Source of the DNA: Paenibacillaceae bacterium UBA6304
GTDB taxonomy: Bacteria > Bacillota > Bacilli > Paenibacillales > Paenibacillaceae
Assembly: GCA_002439285.1 (NCBI GenBank)
Contig: DJTQ01000015.1
Location: forward strand, 1 to 13,711
Direction of reading: 5' to 3'
DNA length: 13,711 nt
In this document: positions 1 to 7,323 of the stretch, one piece after another
How the letters are laid out: each line of letters begins with the position of its first letter
Numbering within the stretch: the stretch's first letter is position 1
Notes under the pieces: generated by a model
What the model was told of the DNA's origin: nothing
Databases searched by the model: none
What the model saw: the letters and a program-made list of their open reading frames with translations, nothing else
Position numbers and translations under genes: made by a program

Positions 1-65
1 TGAGCCCCAGTAGCTCACGAGCCTCAGTAGCACATGAGCCCCAGTAACCCCGATCCCCAGGAGCA
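1..65. repeat. Degenerate 16-17 bp tandem repeat, four copies
   Basis: Four copies of a unit close to TGAGCCCCAGTAGC begin at 1, 18, 35 and 51, each followed by about three variable bases. The array may continue left of the window. The spacing is not a multiple of three, so it does not encode a repeated peptide in one frame. It lies directly downstream of the stop codon of the minus-strand MFS gene. On the minus strand three GGGG tracts are closely spaced (complements of 39-42, 48-51 and 55-58). No function is known to me. Confidence 0.65.
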
Positions 66-67
66 AA

Positions 68-1330
68 TTATTTCCCCACACTCTCTTCCTTGGTGGAAGC
101 AGTAGTAGTCGCTTGTGCTGCAGAAGTATTAGGCTGCTTCCCACTGAGGCTGTCCCCTACTTGCATCCGTACCCGCGGCCCCCGGATGAAATACCGGCTC
201 ACAAAGCCGAGGCAGGCGAACAGCGCGAACGACATGGCGACGAGATAGAAATTGTGCCGCCCGAACTCTTCGAAGATGACGCCACCGAACGTACCGCTGA
301 GCAGGCCGGAGGCGCTGGACCAGACGATCGTGTACAAAGCCATGCCCGTTGCCCGGTAATGGTCCGGGATGAGCCGGGTCAACATCCGGATGGAAGTGAC
401 GTAGAACACGCCGAAGGAAACGCTGTGCAGCAATTGAATCACCACGATCATGCCGGCTGAATCCGCGATGCCGACCAGGAAGAAGCGGGTGGTGAACATC
501 AAGCTGGCGAAGACGAGGAGCGGTAGCTCTTTTATTTTCTCCCCATAAAGACTAAGCAGTAGAAAGATCGGAATCTCCGACATCGAAGAAGCCAATTGGG
601 ACCACCCGATCATATTCTCAGTGGCGCCGAGACTATTCAGCGTAACGGTAAGGAAAACATCGTTCATCCGCACGGCGATGGCGAGAGAGAAGACGCAGCC
701 GAAAAACCAGAGCAGTTCTTTTTGCTTCAAAATCCCCCAGATCCCCGACATGTCCATTTTGGCGACCGGGCTATCCTGATCTTTGATGAACAGGGTAATC
801 AGCAACGCAATCGCCGCAATGCCCATCGCCACCCACATCGTGTGAGAGGATCCGATCGTGGTGAGGACGTATCCGATAAACAGAGCGAAAAAAGCATAGC
901 CGATGGACCCGAAAATCCGCACGGTAATAAAGTTCTTGTTATGGCGTTTCGCGGCATTGATGGCAATGGTATCGGACAGCGGAAACACCGGATAAAAGAA
1001 GAAATAGAATATTGTGATGACGAGCACGATGACGGAAAACTTGGTGGATACCGATAAAACTGCGCTCATGATAATCTGGCCGATCAGCAGAATGAGCATG
1101 ATTTTCTTGATCGTTCTGTATTTGTCGCTAGCGACGCTCCAAAGCAGATTCGCCACCAGGGAAATCATGGGACCGAGCGCGTATAGGAGCCCGATTTGGC
1201 TATTGGAAAAGCCCAGTTGGGAATAAAAAAGTGGGAAGTACGAAGAAACAAGAACACTCGTACCGAATATGGTAAAAGTAAAAGCCCGCAGCCATGGAAG
1301 CTCAGGCCGGGCCGATGAGGAAGTTCTCAT
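68..1330 (-). CDS. MFS transporter, 12-TM, HcaT/YwbF-like
   Basis: This encodes a 420-residue integral membrane protein with about twelve hydrophobic segments, the size of a major facilitator superfamily permease. The loop after the second segment carries SDKYRTIKK (about residues 68-76), a version of the MFS loop 2-3 motif with the expected acidic and basic residues. The overall pattern (short N-terminus, YFPLFYSQLGFS near residue 31) resembles the MFS_1_like group that includes HcaT and Bacillus YwbF, but the substrate cannot be read from the sequence. The C-terminal 35 or so residues form a hydrophilic Ser/Thr/Ala-rich tail. The ATG is preceded by GGAG about 12 bases upstream, a rather long spacing. 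The gene is divergent from the 108-residue gene and appears to be monocistronic; no terminator is visible before the window edge. MFS membership is secure, the subfamily is inferred. Confidence 0.85.
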   Translation of the reverse strand: MRTSSSARPELPWLRAFTFTIFGTSVLVSSYFPLFYSQLGFSNSQIGLLYALGPMISLVANLLWSVASDKYRTIKKIMLILLIGQIIMSAVLSVSTKFSVIVLVITIFYFFFYPVFPLSDTIAINAAKRHNKNFITVRIFGSIGYAFFALFIGYVLTTIGSSHTMWVAMGIAAIALLITLFIKDQDSPVAKMDMSGIWGILKQKELLWFFGCVFSLAIAVRMNDVFLTVTLNSLGATENMIGWSQLASSMSEIPIFLLLSLYGEKIKELPLLVFASLMFTTRFFLVGIADSAGMIVVIQLLHSVSFGVFYVTSIRMLTRLIPDHYRATGMALYTIVWSSASGLLSGTFGGVIFEEFGRHNFYLVAMSFALFACLGFVSRYFIRGPRVRMQVGDSLSGKQPNTSAAQATTTASTKEESVGK

Positions 1331-1385
1331 ATATTTCGCTTACTCCGTTCCAGTAAATTCTGACATATCCAAAAAGATAGACCTA

Positions 1386-1394
1386 AGTATAGCA
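1386..1394 (-). promoter_or_regulatory. Candidate extended -10 promoter for the MFS gene
   Basis: On the minus strand TGC-TATACT is an extended -10 element about 55 bases upstream of the MFS ATG. No good -35 hexamer is present at the usual distance, which is tolerated at extended -10 promoters. Confidence 0.4.
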
Positions 1395-1436
1395 TAGTCT
1401 ATTGAAAAAGGGGTTAGAATCTGCGCCACTTCTGTG

Positions 1437-1442
1437 TATAAT
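1437..1442 (+). promoter_or_regulatory. Candidate -10 element for the 108-residue gene
   Basis: A perfect TATAAT lies about 50 bases upstream of the start at 1493. The hexamer 17 bases upstream (TTAGAA, 1414-1419) matches TTGACA at only three positions, so the promoter is likely but weakly supported on the -35 side. Confidence 0.45.
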
Positions 1443-1492
1443 GTGAGGCATATGTTGTAATCTTGTATTTTGATATGTAGGAGGTATGGTTC

Positions 1493-1819
1493 ATGAGTCA
1501 TTCCTGCTTTATATATGATGAAAGGCTGGATATTCACATTCCCTTGCTGGATCGTCCTTTTGAAGACTATCACCTGGACGAACGCCTGGCTATGATTGAA
1601 AAATGGGAGGATACTCGCGGTCGGATTCCTACCAAAGTGAAAATGCTGGAGCGGGAAATCGAAGGCAAACTGCAGGAAATGAATGAGGAAAGCGATTTTG
1701 AACTCAGTTGTGAATTGAACGGAGAAATCGCGGAACTAGCCAGCCGGATCAACGATTTGCATATCTGGTACCGTACGAACCAAGATGAGCATTCGCTATC
1801 CGTCAAAAGACACTTGTGA
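1493..1819 (+). CDS. Small coiled-coil protein of unknown function
   Basis: A 108-residue soluble, strongly charged protein that I do not recognise. The ATG follows AGGAGG (1479-1484) with 8 bases spacing, an excellent ribosome binding site, and a TATAAT lies upstream, so it is very probably expressed. Residues 1-30 contain aromatic and hydrophobic positions (CFIYDERLDIHIPLL). Residues about 44-95 are rich in Glu, Lys, Arg and Leu in heptad-like spacing and look like one or two amphipathic helices or a coiled coil. The patch ELSCELNGEIAELASRINDL (70-89) is the clearest helix. There are no membrane segments or signal peptide. It sits 92 bp upstream of the terpene synthase gene on the same strand, but that gene has its own promoter-like sequence between them, so a functional link is only a possibility. 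It may be an adaptor or small regulatory protein; function unknown. Confidence 0.75.
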   Translation: MSHSCFIYDERLDIHIPLLDRPFEDYHLDERLAMIEKWEDTRGRIPTKVKMLEREIEGKLQEMNEESDFELSCELNGEIAELASRINDLHIWYRTNQDEHSLSVKRHL

Positions 1820-1829
1820 TTTTGTTTAT

Positions 1830-1858
1830 TTGTACAAAAAGTTGGATCATATTATAAT
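1830..1858 (+). promoter_or_regulatory. Sigma-A-type promoter for the ytpB-like/pfkA unit
   Basis: TTGTAC (1830-1835) and TATAAT (1853-1858) are separated by exactly 17 bases, about 50 bases upstream of the TTG start at 1912. The -35 overlaps the palindrome TTGTACAA (1830-1837). No hairpin terminator was seen between the preceding small gene and this promoter. Confidence 0.65.
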
Positions 1859-1911
1859 ATAGAATGATTTTTTAATAATGCGATTTTTAACAACGTAGCG
1901 GAGGCAGGCCA

Positions 1912-2991
1912 TTGATTGAACTTGAGCAAAGCCGAAACCAGTTTCCGAAAGAACCGATCCGGTTGATGAGCCGCGTTTATAAGTTTATTTTGCCGGATGT
2001 CCGGAGGGAATTGGAAGGTTGGAGACAGGAAGCGGACTTGATTCCCGATCCCGAGCTAAGAAAACAGGCGCTTGCCAGCATAAAGGCAAAAGAATTTCAT
2101 TGCCAGGGCGGTTCGGTATACGCCGCTGCCAATTTGGACAAGCGCGAGGTACTGATCCCTCTTATTGTAGCTTTTCAAACGATCAGCGACTATTTGGACA
2201 ATTTGTGCGACCGGAGCACTTCCATGGACGAACATGATTTCCGCCTGCTTCACCGGAGTATGCTTGACGCGGTTAATCCTAGCAGTAAAATGCAGGACTA
2301 CTATGCGCTGCGTGAAGAAAGTGATGATGGCGGATATCTGCATCACCTGGTACAGACTTGCCGTGATAATATCGACAAGCTTCCGGGGTACCAAGCGGCT
2401 AAGCCTTATATTCTGGATTTGGTTGGACTGTATACCGACTTGCAGGTGTACAAGCATATTGATCCAGGTTTGCGGGAGGCGGCGTTGCTTCGCTGGTGGG
2501 AACTGCACCAGAATCGTACACCTCAGCTACGATGGAATGAGTTTGCCGCGGCTACCGGCTCCACGCTTGGGGTGTTTATGTTGTTCCTTGCGGCCAGCAA
2601 TTCCGAATTGGACGACAACAGTGCAAAAATCATTCATGACGCCTATTTTCCGCATGTTTGCGGATTACATATCATGCTCGATTATTTGATCGATCAGGAG
2701 GAAGATGAAGTAGGCGGAGATTTGAATTTTTGCAGCTACTATGAGACTAAGGAAACTATGCTTCAACGGATCACTTTGATCGTGGAAGGGGCGCGCCGTG
2801 ATATCAAGCGGCTTCCCGCGTCATCGTTCCATCGAATGATTATCGAAGGATTGCTTGCGCTGTACTTATCTGATCCTAAAGTAAGCGAACAACAGGAAAT
2901 TCGTGATGTATCCAGGCGTTTAATGAAGCGAAGCCCGCTTATGCGGTTGTTCTTTTTCGTAAATAGCCGCTGGATCCGCAAACATCTTTAA
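1912..2991 (+). CDS. ytpB: Tetraprenyl-beta-curcumene synthase family (DUF2600)
   Basis: A 359-residue soluble protein that I recognise as the YtpB/DUF2600 family. In Bacillus subtilis YtpB converts heptaprenyl diphosphate to tetraprenyl-beta-curcumene, the C35 precursor of sesquarterpenes found in spores, which SqhC can then cyclise. Visible family features are FHCQGGSVYA (62-71), the acidic DYLDNLCDR (93-101) and LDYLIDQEEDEVGGDLNF (256-273); the acidic clusters probably bind diphosphate through magnesium. The length matches the family (about 360). The start is TTG at 1912, chosen because GGAGG (1900-1904) sits 7 bases upstream. pfkA follows after 21 bp with its own ribosome binding site and no terminator or promoter between, so the two are probably co-transcribed. 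No squalene-hopene cyclase gene is in the window. Family assignment is strong; the exact prenyl substrate is inferred. Confidence 0.88.
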   Translation: MIELEQSRNQFPKEPIRLMSRVYKFILPDVRRELEGWRQEADLIPDPELRKQALASIKAKEFHCQGGSVYAAANLDKREVLIPLIVAFQTISDYLDNLCDRSTSMDEHDFRLLHRSMLDAVNPSSKMQDYYALREESDDGGYLHHLVQTCRDNIDKLPGYQAAKPYILDLVGLYTDLQVYKHIDPGLREAALLRWWELHQNRTPQLRWNEFAAATGSTLGVFMLFLAASNSELDDNSAKIIHDAYFPHVCGLHIMLDYLIDQEEDEVGGDLNFCSYYETKETMLQRITLIVEGARRDIKRLPASSFHRMIIEGLLALYLSDPKVSEQQEIRDVSRRLMKRSPLMRLFFFVNSRWIRKHL

Positions 2992-3012
2992 TAACATTTA
3001 GGAGGAATCATC

Positions 3013-3984
3013 ATGTCAGCAGTTAAAAAAATCGCAGTTCTTACCAGTGGGGGAGATTCTCAAGGCATGAATGCGGCGGTACGTGCCGTCGTGCGCAGCG
3101 GTCTGTTCTATGGACTGGAAGTATTCGGTATCCAGCGCGGATATCAAGGGCTGCTTAATAACGATATTTTCTCGATGGATATCCGCAGCGTAGGGGATAT
3201 TATCCAACGTGGGGGAACCATCCTTCAATCGGCCCGCTGCCTGGAATTCAAGACGGCGGAAGGCCAGCAAAAGGGAGCGCAAATTTTGCGTGACCGCGGT
3301 ATCGACGGATTGGTCGTTATCGGCGGGGACGGCTCCTATCAAGGCGCTGAGAAGCTCAGCAAGTTGGGAATCAAGACGATGGGCCTTCCGGGTACGATCG
3401 ATAATGATATCTCGTTCACGGATTATACGATCGGATTTGATACGGCCGTAGGTATCGTTGTGGATGCGGTCAATAAATTACGCGATACGATGTCATCCCA
3501 TGAACGCGCGTCCGTGGTTGAGGTAATGGGTCGTCATTCCGGGGATATCGCCCTTCATGCAGGTCTTGCTGCCGGAGCGGAAACGATTCTGGTGCCTGAA
3601 GTACCGTTTGACCTGAACGAGGTGGCGGATCGGATGAGACAAAACTTCGATAACGGTAAGAGACATAGTATCGTTATCGTGGCAGAAGGCGTGGGCAAAG
3701 GTGAAGAAGTGGTACAGGCGATCAAAGAGCGCCAACCTTCTCTGGAACCTCGCGCTACCGTGCTCGGACATATTCAACGCGGCGGATCGCCGACTCCGTT
3801 TGACCGCAATTTGGCTAGCCGCTTAGGCGACTTTGCCGTTCGTAGTTTGATCGCCGGCGAATCGAACAAAGCCTGCGGGATGATCGGTGGAGAAATGATC
3901 TTGACCGATATCGAGAAAGTCGTAGCCACGAAGAAAGAATTCGATATGGATTTGTATGAACTGGCTTCGCGTTTGTCGCAATAA
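3013..3984 (+). CDS. pfkA: ATP-dependent 6-phosphofructokinase
   Basis: A 323-residue cytosolic enzyme that phosphorylates fructose 6-phosphate to fructose 1,6-bisphosphate, the committed step of glycolysis. Visible motifs are the nucleotide loop TSGGDSQGMNAAVR (11-24), IGGDGSYQGA (103-112), PGTIDND with the catalytic Asp130 (126-132), VEVMGRHSGDIAL (169-181) and GHIQRGGSPTPFDR (252-265). Gly107 and Gly127 fit ATP rather than pyrophosphate as donor. Two positions differ from the textbook bacterial pattern: Gln17 where Pro is usual (GGDxPGMN), and Leu77 in ARCLEF where ARCPEF is common. The ATG follows AGGAGG (3000-3005) by 7 bases. It is second in a likely two-gene unit behind the ytpB-like gene and is not followed by pyruvate kinase. 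A hairpin 70 bp downstream separates it from the convergent MATE gene. Confidence 0.96.
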   Translation: MSAVKKIAVLTSGGDSQGMNAAVRAVVRSGLFYGLEVFGIQRGYQGLLNNDIFSMDIRSVGDIIQRGGTILQSARCLEFKTAEGQQKGAQILRDRGIDGLVVIGGDGSYQGAEKLSKLGIKTMGLPGTIDNDISFTDYTIGFDTAVGIVVDAVNKLRDTMSSHERASVVEVMGRHSGDIALHAGLAAGAETILVPEVPFDLNEVADRMRQNFDNGKRHSIVIVAEGVGKGEEVVQAIKERQPSLEPRATVLGHIQRGGSPTPFDRNLASRLGDFAVRSLIAGESNKACGMIGGEMILTDIEKVVATKKEFDMDLYELASRLSQ

Positions 3985-4057
3985 GAGAGAGTAAGGACGA
4001 ACTTGAACAAACTAGTATAACTGGATTTCCTACAGTTAAATCTATAATTCCACAAGA

Positions 4058-4116
4058 AGGGGCTGGCCCGAAAGTCATCACGTTACTGATGATGACTAGG
4101 GCCAGCCCCTATTTTA
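4058..4116. terminator. Bidirectional terminator-like hairpin between pfkA and the MATE gene
   Basis: AGGGGCTGGCCC (4058-4069) pairs perfectly with GGGCCAGCCCCT (4099-4110). Above a small internal loop, AGTCATCA (4073-4080) pairs with TGATGACT (4090-4097). The plus-strand tail is ATTTTAT and the minus-strand tail is TTCTTGT, so uridine tracts are modest on both sides. It lies between convergent genes and probably serves both. Confidence 0.75.
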
Positions 4117-5493
4117 TGCTTGTGAGTCGCTAATCGAGGCCGGCCCGTCGCGATCTATCCGTTTTTGGATCACGAACAGTCGCCGCAGGAGAAGAACAGC
4201 CGCCACGCCAAGCCCGGTAATTAATCCGACCCAGTATCCGTATGGTCCCTGATTCGTATAATTGGCCAGGACGTATCCCAAAGGCAGACCGATAATCCAA
4301 TATGCCAGCAGCGAGATCCAGAAGCCGGGATTAACGTCTTTGTAGCCGCGAAGCACACCTTGTATCGGGGTCGCGATAGCATCGGATATTTGAAAGAAGA
4401 TGGCATACACCAGGAAATGGGTAATCAGTGCAATCACCTCTTCTTCGCCCGAATAGAGTCCGGCTACACCTCTGCGGAACAGCATCAGAATAATAGCGGT
4501 AATCAAGGAGAGGCCTACCGCGGTACTGACACCGAGAATGCCGTACTGTCTTGCATCCTTCTTTCTTCCTGCGCCGACCTCGTATCCGACAAGAATGGTC
4601 AGAGCCAGGCAGATACTTAACGGAATCATGTAAAGTGTCGAAGCAAAATTGTTTGCAGCCTGATGCGCGGCAATGGTCAGTGTGTCGAAACGGCTCATCA
4701 GCAGAGTAACGGCTGCGAACACCGCTGTCTCAAAGAAGATGGCAAACCCGATCGGAACACCGATCTTCATCAATTCCTTCCATTTCGCAAGCGATACCCT
4801 GTGGAATTTGCCGAAAATGCCGTAACCGGCAAAAGGTTCTGACTTATGTGCGATCCACAACGCTATCAGGAAAATGCACCAGTAGGTAAAGGCGGTAGCT
4901 ATACCCGATCCGATACCGCCCAGCCGAGGGAATCCGAGTCGGCCGAAGATTAGGACATACCCGGCTCCGACGTTCAGCGGGAGGGAGACTAAAGTAATGA
5001 GCATAGAGATTCGAGTCTGGCCGAGCGAATCAAAAAAGGAGCGGATTACAATATAGCCGAACAGAGGGATAACCCCCGTAGATATCGACACCAGAAAATA
5101 AAAAGCGATGTGATGTACCTTAGGTTCAAGATGCATACTGTTCAACAGTGGGGAGATGGCTAGTCCGCCCAAAATAAGAACGACGGCGCCTACCGCGAAG
5201 GCTAACCAGAGCGCCTGCATCACATGATATCCGACTTTATTCTGCTGCCTGCCGCCAACCAGTTGGGAGACGATAGGTGTAATCCCCATTAAAATACCGC
5301 TAAGTCCGGTTTGCACAGGAACCCAAATGCTAGAGCCGATAGCGGCTCCGGCAAGATCGGCTGGACTGGCATGGCCGGACATCATCGTATCAAAAAAGGT
5401 CATCAGTGACATCGTCACTTGTGTGACCAGGATCGGAATTAGAATTTTAAGGAATTGCACATACTTCTGTTTAAGACTATACGTTTCTTTCAT
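4114..5493 (-). CDS. norM: MATE family multidrug efflux transporter, NorM-type
   Basis: A 459-residue membrane protein with about twelve hydrophobic segments in two repeated MatE halves, exporting cationic drugs or metabolites in exchange for sodium or protons. The N-terminal MTFFDTMMSGH (31-41) carries the conserved Asp (D35) of the first helix; GSSIWVPVQTGLSGIL, TPIVSQLVG, RSFFDSLGQTRISM and QGVLRGYKDVN are all typical of the NorM/YojI branch of Bacillus. The length matches the family. The ATG has GGAG 8 bases upstream. A strong hairpin (5518-5546) lies just before its ribosome binding site, and the DUF4015 gene ends 86 bp upstream on the same strand, so it may be read from that gene's promoter or from one not seen. 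It converges on pfkA. Family membership is secure; the transported substrate is not shown. Confidence 0.93.
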   Translation of the reverse strand: MKETYSLKQKYVQFLKILIPILVTQVTMSLMTFFDTMMSGHASPADLAGAAIGSSIWVPVQTGLSGILMGITPIVSQLVGGRQQNKVGYHVMQALWLAFAVGAVVLILGGLAISPLLNSMHLEPKVHHIAFYFLVSISTGVIPLFGYIVIRSFFDSLGQTRISMLITLVSLPLNVGAGYVLIFGRLGFPRLGGIGSGIATAFTYWCIFLIALWIAHKSEPFAGYGIFGKFHRVSLAKWKELMKIGVPIGFAIFFETAVFAAVTLLMSRFDTLTIAAHQAANNFASTLYMIPLSICLALTILVGYEVGAGRKKDARQYGILGVSTAVGLSLITAIILMLFRRGVAGLYSGEEEVIALITHFLVYAIFFQISDAIATPIQGVLRGYKDVNPGFWISLLAYWIIGLPLGYVLANYTNQGPYGYWVGLITGLGVAAVLLLRRLFVIQKRIDRDGPASISDSQA

Positions 5494-5517
5494 GTCGAGA
5501 ACTCCGTTTCACCGTCC

Positions 5518-5546
5518 GAAGACCCGGGCAACCTGCCCGGGTCTTC
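5518..5546 (-). other. Perfect 13-bp stem-loop upstream of the MATE gene
   Basis: GAAGACCCGGGCA (5518-5530) and TGCCCGGGTCTTC (5534-5546) are exact complements around a 3-base loop. On the minus strand it lies 33 bases after the DUF4015 stop and 24 bases before the MATE ATG, without a following T-tract on that strand. It could be a T-less terminator, a processing site or a stabilising hairpin between two co-transcribed genes. Confidence 0.7.
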
Positions 5547-5579
5547 ATGTATATTTATCAATTATCATTTCTGTTTGTG

Positions 5580-6764
5580 TTAATATTCAACGCCTTCCGT
5601 ATAGCGGTTGGAAGCGTTCCATAATAGATATTCATCGATCTTCATTTCGCTAAGGGCCCGAATTTGTTCTTCGACCTCATGTTTACCGTATTTCGTATAA
5701 TGTCCCTTTCCGAGCCAGCTTGCCGTAAAGTCCTGAATCCAAGGCCGGATAATAGGCTGCTCTTCTCCCAGCGGATCAAGTTTCTTCTGCGTATCTACAA
5801 TCGCTCCCTTGATCGTTTGGTAAGGGGCTTTATCGGGATCTTTGGCATTGAACCATCCTGTCGTGTAATGACTTGGATAGATCATCGGACAAATGATATC
5901 GACCTGGTTGGAGATCTTCACAAAATCCTGCCCGATGCCTTCGGCCGCAGGAACTGAAGCTGCATACCCGAAAATATCGACTGAAACTTTGATGCCGAGC
6001 GGCTCAAGTTGTTCGCGGGCATATTCCACGAAAGCGGCGACGGTGTCGATCCGACTGAGCTCGTTCTTCGTGTATTTGAGAGAATCGGCGCGTTTCTCGA
6101 AGCCCTCCGGAAAACGGACATAGTCGAACTGAATTTCTTTGAAGCCGTGCTTGGCTGCTTCTTTGGCAACCTCTATATTATAATCCCAGACATCCTTGTT
6201 ATACGGATTGACGAAGCTGTCGCCATTCCCGTTGCTCCACAGGGTTCCGTCGCTGTTACGAAAAGAGAGCTCGGGATTCTTCTTGGCAAGAATTGTATCT
6301 TTAAAAACCACAATGCGGGCTATCGGATAGATTTCATGCTTTTCCAACCGGGCCATTAGTCCATCGATATCCCCAATGAAGGGTTGTGGCTTACCCAGCT
6401 TTTGCAGTTCGGGATTATCGGTTTTGTATGTGATATATCCCGCGTCATCCTTGATGTCGATCACCATGGAATTCAGGTCGGTACTGTCGACGAGGTCGAT
6501 CAGCGTGTTTAGCCGCGCTCCTCCCGCACTGTATGCCGTGACGTATATTCCTTTAACTTTTGGAGCTTCCGCCTGCTGGACAGGTATCACCATCTCGGAA
6601 GGGGATAGGGGATTGTCTCTTCTGCCTTCTGCTAGATTTACTTTGAAAGTTTGATAGGTAGATTGCATAATGCCCGGCATTTTGCCGGTGTCAGCCTGGT
6701 CTACCGGCGTCCCTCCACTGCTGGTCCCCAAAGCCAGAAGTAAAAGTGTCCATAGGATGTTCAT
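5580..6764 (-). CDS. Secreted putative glycoside hydrolase (DUF4015)
   Basis: A 394-residue protein of the DUF4015 (PF13200) putative glycoside hydrolase family, a TIM-barrel fold. Characteristic segments are KGIYVTAYSAGG (71-82), NSMVIDIKDDAGYITY (98-113), IARIVVFKD (148-156), FKEIQFDYVRFPEG (208-221), KVSVDIFGYAA (259-269), DIICPMIYPSHY (289-300) and RPWIQDFTASW (340-350). Carboxylates in FDYVRFPEG, and the Asp of VDIFG, are candidate catalytic residues by analogy with barrel hydrolases. Residues 1-18 are hydrophobic (MNILWTLLLLALGTSS) and read as a signal peptide, but without the usual Lys or Arg in the n-region, so the export route is uncertain. A linker to about residue 68 precedes the barrel. 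The ATG has GGGAGAGGA about 6 bases upstream, supporting this start. The substrate is unknown; cell-wall or extracellular glycans are a guess. Confidence 0.85.
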   Translation of the reverse strand: MNILWTLLLLALGTSSGGTPVDQADTGKMPGIMQSTYQTFKVNLAEGRRDNPLSPSEMVIPVQQAEAPKVKGIYVTAYSAGGARLNTLIDLVDSTDLNSMVIDIKDDAGYITYKTDNPELQKLGKPQPFIGDIDGLMARLEKHEIYPIARIVVFKDTILAKKNPELSFRNSDGTLWSNGNGDSFVNPYNKDVWDYNIEVAKEAAKHGFKEIQFDYVRFPEGFEKRADSLKYTKNELSRIDTVAAFVEYAREQLEPLGIKVSVDIFGYAASVPAAEGIGQDFVKISNQVDIICPMIYPSHYTTGWFNAKDPDKAPYQTIKGAIVDTQKKLDPLGEEQPIIRPWIQDFTASWLGKGHYTKYGKHEVEEQIRALSEMKIDEYLLWNASNRYTEGVEY

Positions 6765-6796
6765 AAAATTCCTCTCCCTTGTTTGCGTTCGCTTAG

Positions 6797-6802
6797 ATTA
6801 TA
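6797..6802 (-). promoter_or_regulatory. Candidate -10 element for the DUF4015 gene
   Basis: On the minus strand GATATAATC contains a perfect TATAAT about 32 bases before the ATG. No convincing -35 box was found (TTTTCT at 17 bases), so strength or sigma factor is uncertain. Confidence 0.4.
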
Positions 6803-6936
6803 TCTGATGGCAGTTGTGCAGAAAAGAACATCTTTGTTACCATTGCCCCGTTCTCGTTGCCTTTGTTTTTTTAAACGCAATGACCCTAACTTAAACTATT
6901 AATTTTGATAGGGAAATGGTAGATTTGTAATTTATG

Positions 6937-6980
6937 GAAGAAAAAGAAGACCGCTTCTTCCGCTTATGCAGAAGAAACGG
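6937..6980 (-). terminator. Rho-independent terminator of the 66-residue gene
   Basis: Read on the minus strand, CCGTTTCTTCTGC (complement of 6968-6980), loop ATAA and GCGGAAGAAGCGG (complement of 6951-6963) form a 13-bp stem with two G-U pairs, followed by the U-rich TCTTCTTTTTCTTCC. It starts about 20 bases after the stop codon. Confidence 0.85.
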
Positions 6981-7001
6981 CCTTGGTGGTGAACTACTTA
7001 T

Positions 7002-7202
7002 TTAATGAAGGAATGCTGTGCTTTGATGCTCACAGATGCTGAGTTGGATAATTTCCATTGCATCTTCGGATTCCAGGATGGTCAGACCATCGCGCAGGAC
7101 GATCATGGAGTTGAGTTCCTTTTGATTGAAAAAAGGCAGCATATCAGGAAACCACTTCATGACGATCTGCTCCAGTTTTACCGTTTCCATTTCCACATCC
7201 AT
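7002..7202 (-). CDS. Small acidic protein of unknown function (66 aa)
   Basis: A small cytosolic protein that I do not recognise. The frame opens upstream at a TTG (7217), but GGAGG at 7211-7215 would be inside that extension; it is spaced 8 bases from the ATG at 7202, so I take that ATG and a 66-residue product. It has a mixed hydrophobic-acidic pattern: METVKLEQIVMKWFPDMLPF, then a central NQKELNSMIVLRDGLTIL and a C-terminal EDAMEIIQLSICEH. There are no membrane segments, cysteine pairs or DNA-binding motif that I can see. Evidence that it is real: a good ribosome binding site, an extended -10 promoter at 7324-7332, two repeated dyads in the leader and a strong terminator straight after the stop. 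It forms its own transcription unit between the yitT-like and DUF4015 genes. Confidence 0.65.
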   Translation of the reverse strand: MDVEMETVKLEQIVMKWFPDMLPFFNQKELNSMIVLRDGLTILESEDAMEIIQLSICEHQSTAFLH

Positions 7203-7217
7203 CACCCTTTCCTCCAA

Positions 7218-7242
7218 GAATCATTCGTTACCGGAATCATTC
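7218..7242. repeat. Two GAATCATTC dyads 16 bp apart
   Basis: GAATCATTC occurs at 7218-7226 and 7234-7242. Each is an inverted repeat GAAT-C-ATTC, and the second extends to GGAAT-C-ATTCC. They lie immediately upstream of the ribosome binding site of the 66-residue gene and downstream of its promoter, a position suited to an operator or RNA-level control. Confidence 0.5.
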
Positions 7243-7323
7243 CTACTTCGGAAAAGCAATACAGCCTGTGAAATAAAGGTAAAGCTGATATTCTATGCAG
7301 TTGTTGAGGAACCGCTTGTTAGG

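Noticed and set aside
1..65. CRISPR array
   Set aside because: Units are 16-17 bp with almost no spacers and are degenerate; no cas genes are present.
113..460. Plus-strand open frame of 115 residues
   Set aside because: It is antisense to the MFS gene, lacks a ribosome binding site and has low-complexity charged composition; a shadow frame.
1402..1407. TTGAAA as -35 for the 108-residue gene
   Set aside because: It is 29 bases from the TATAAT, far outside the working range.
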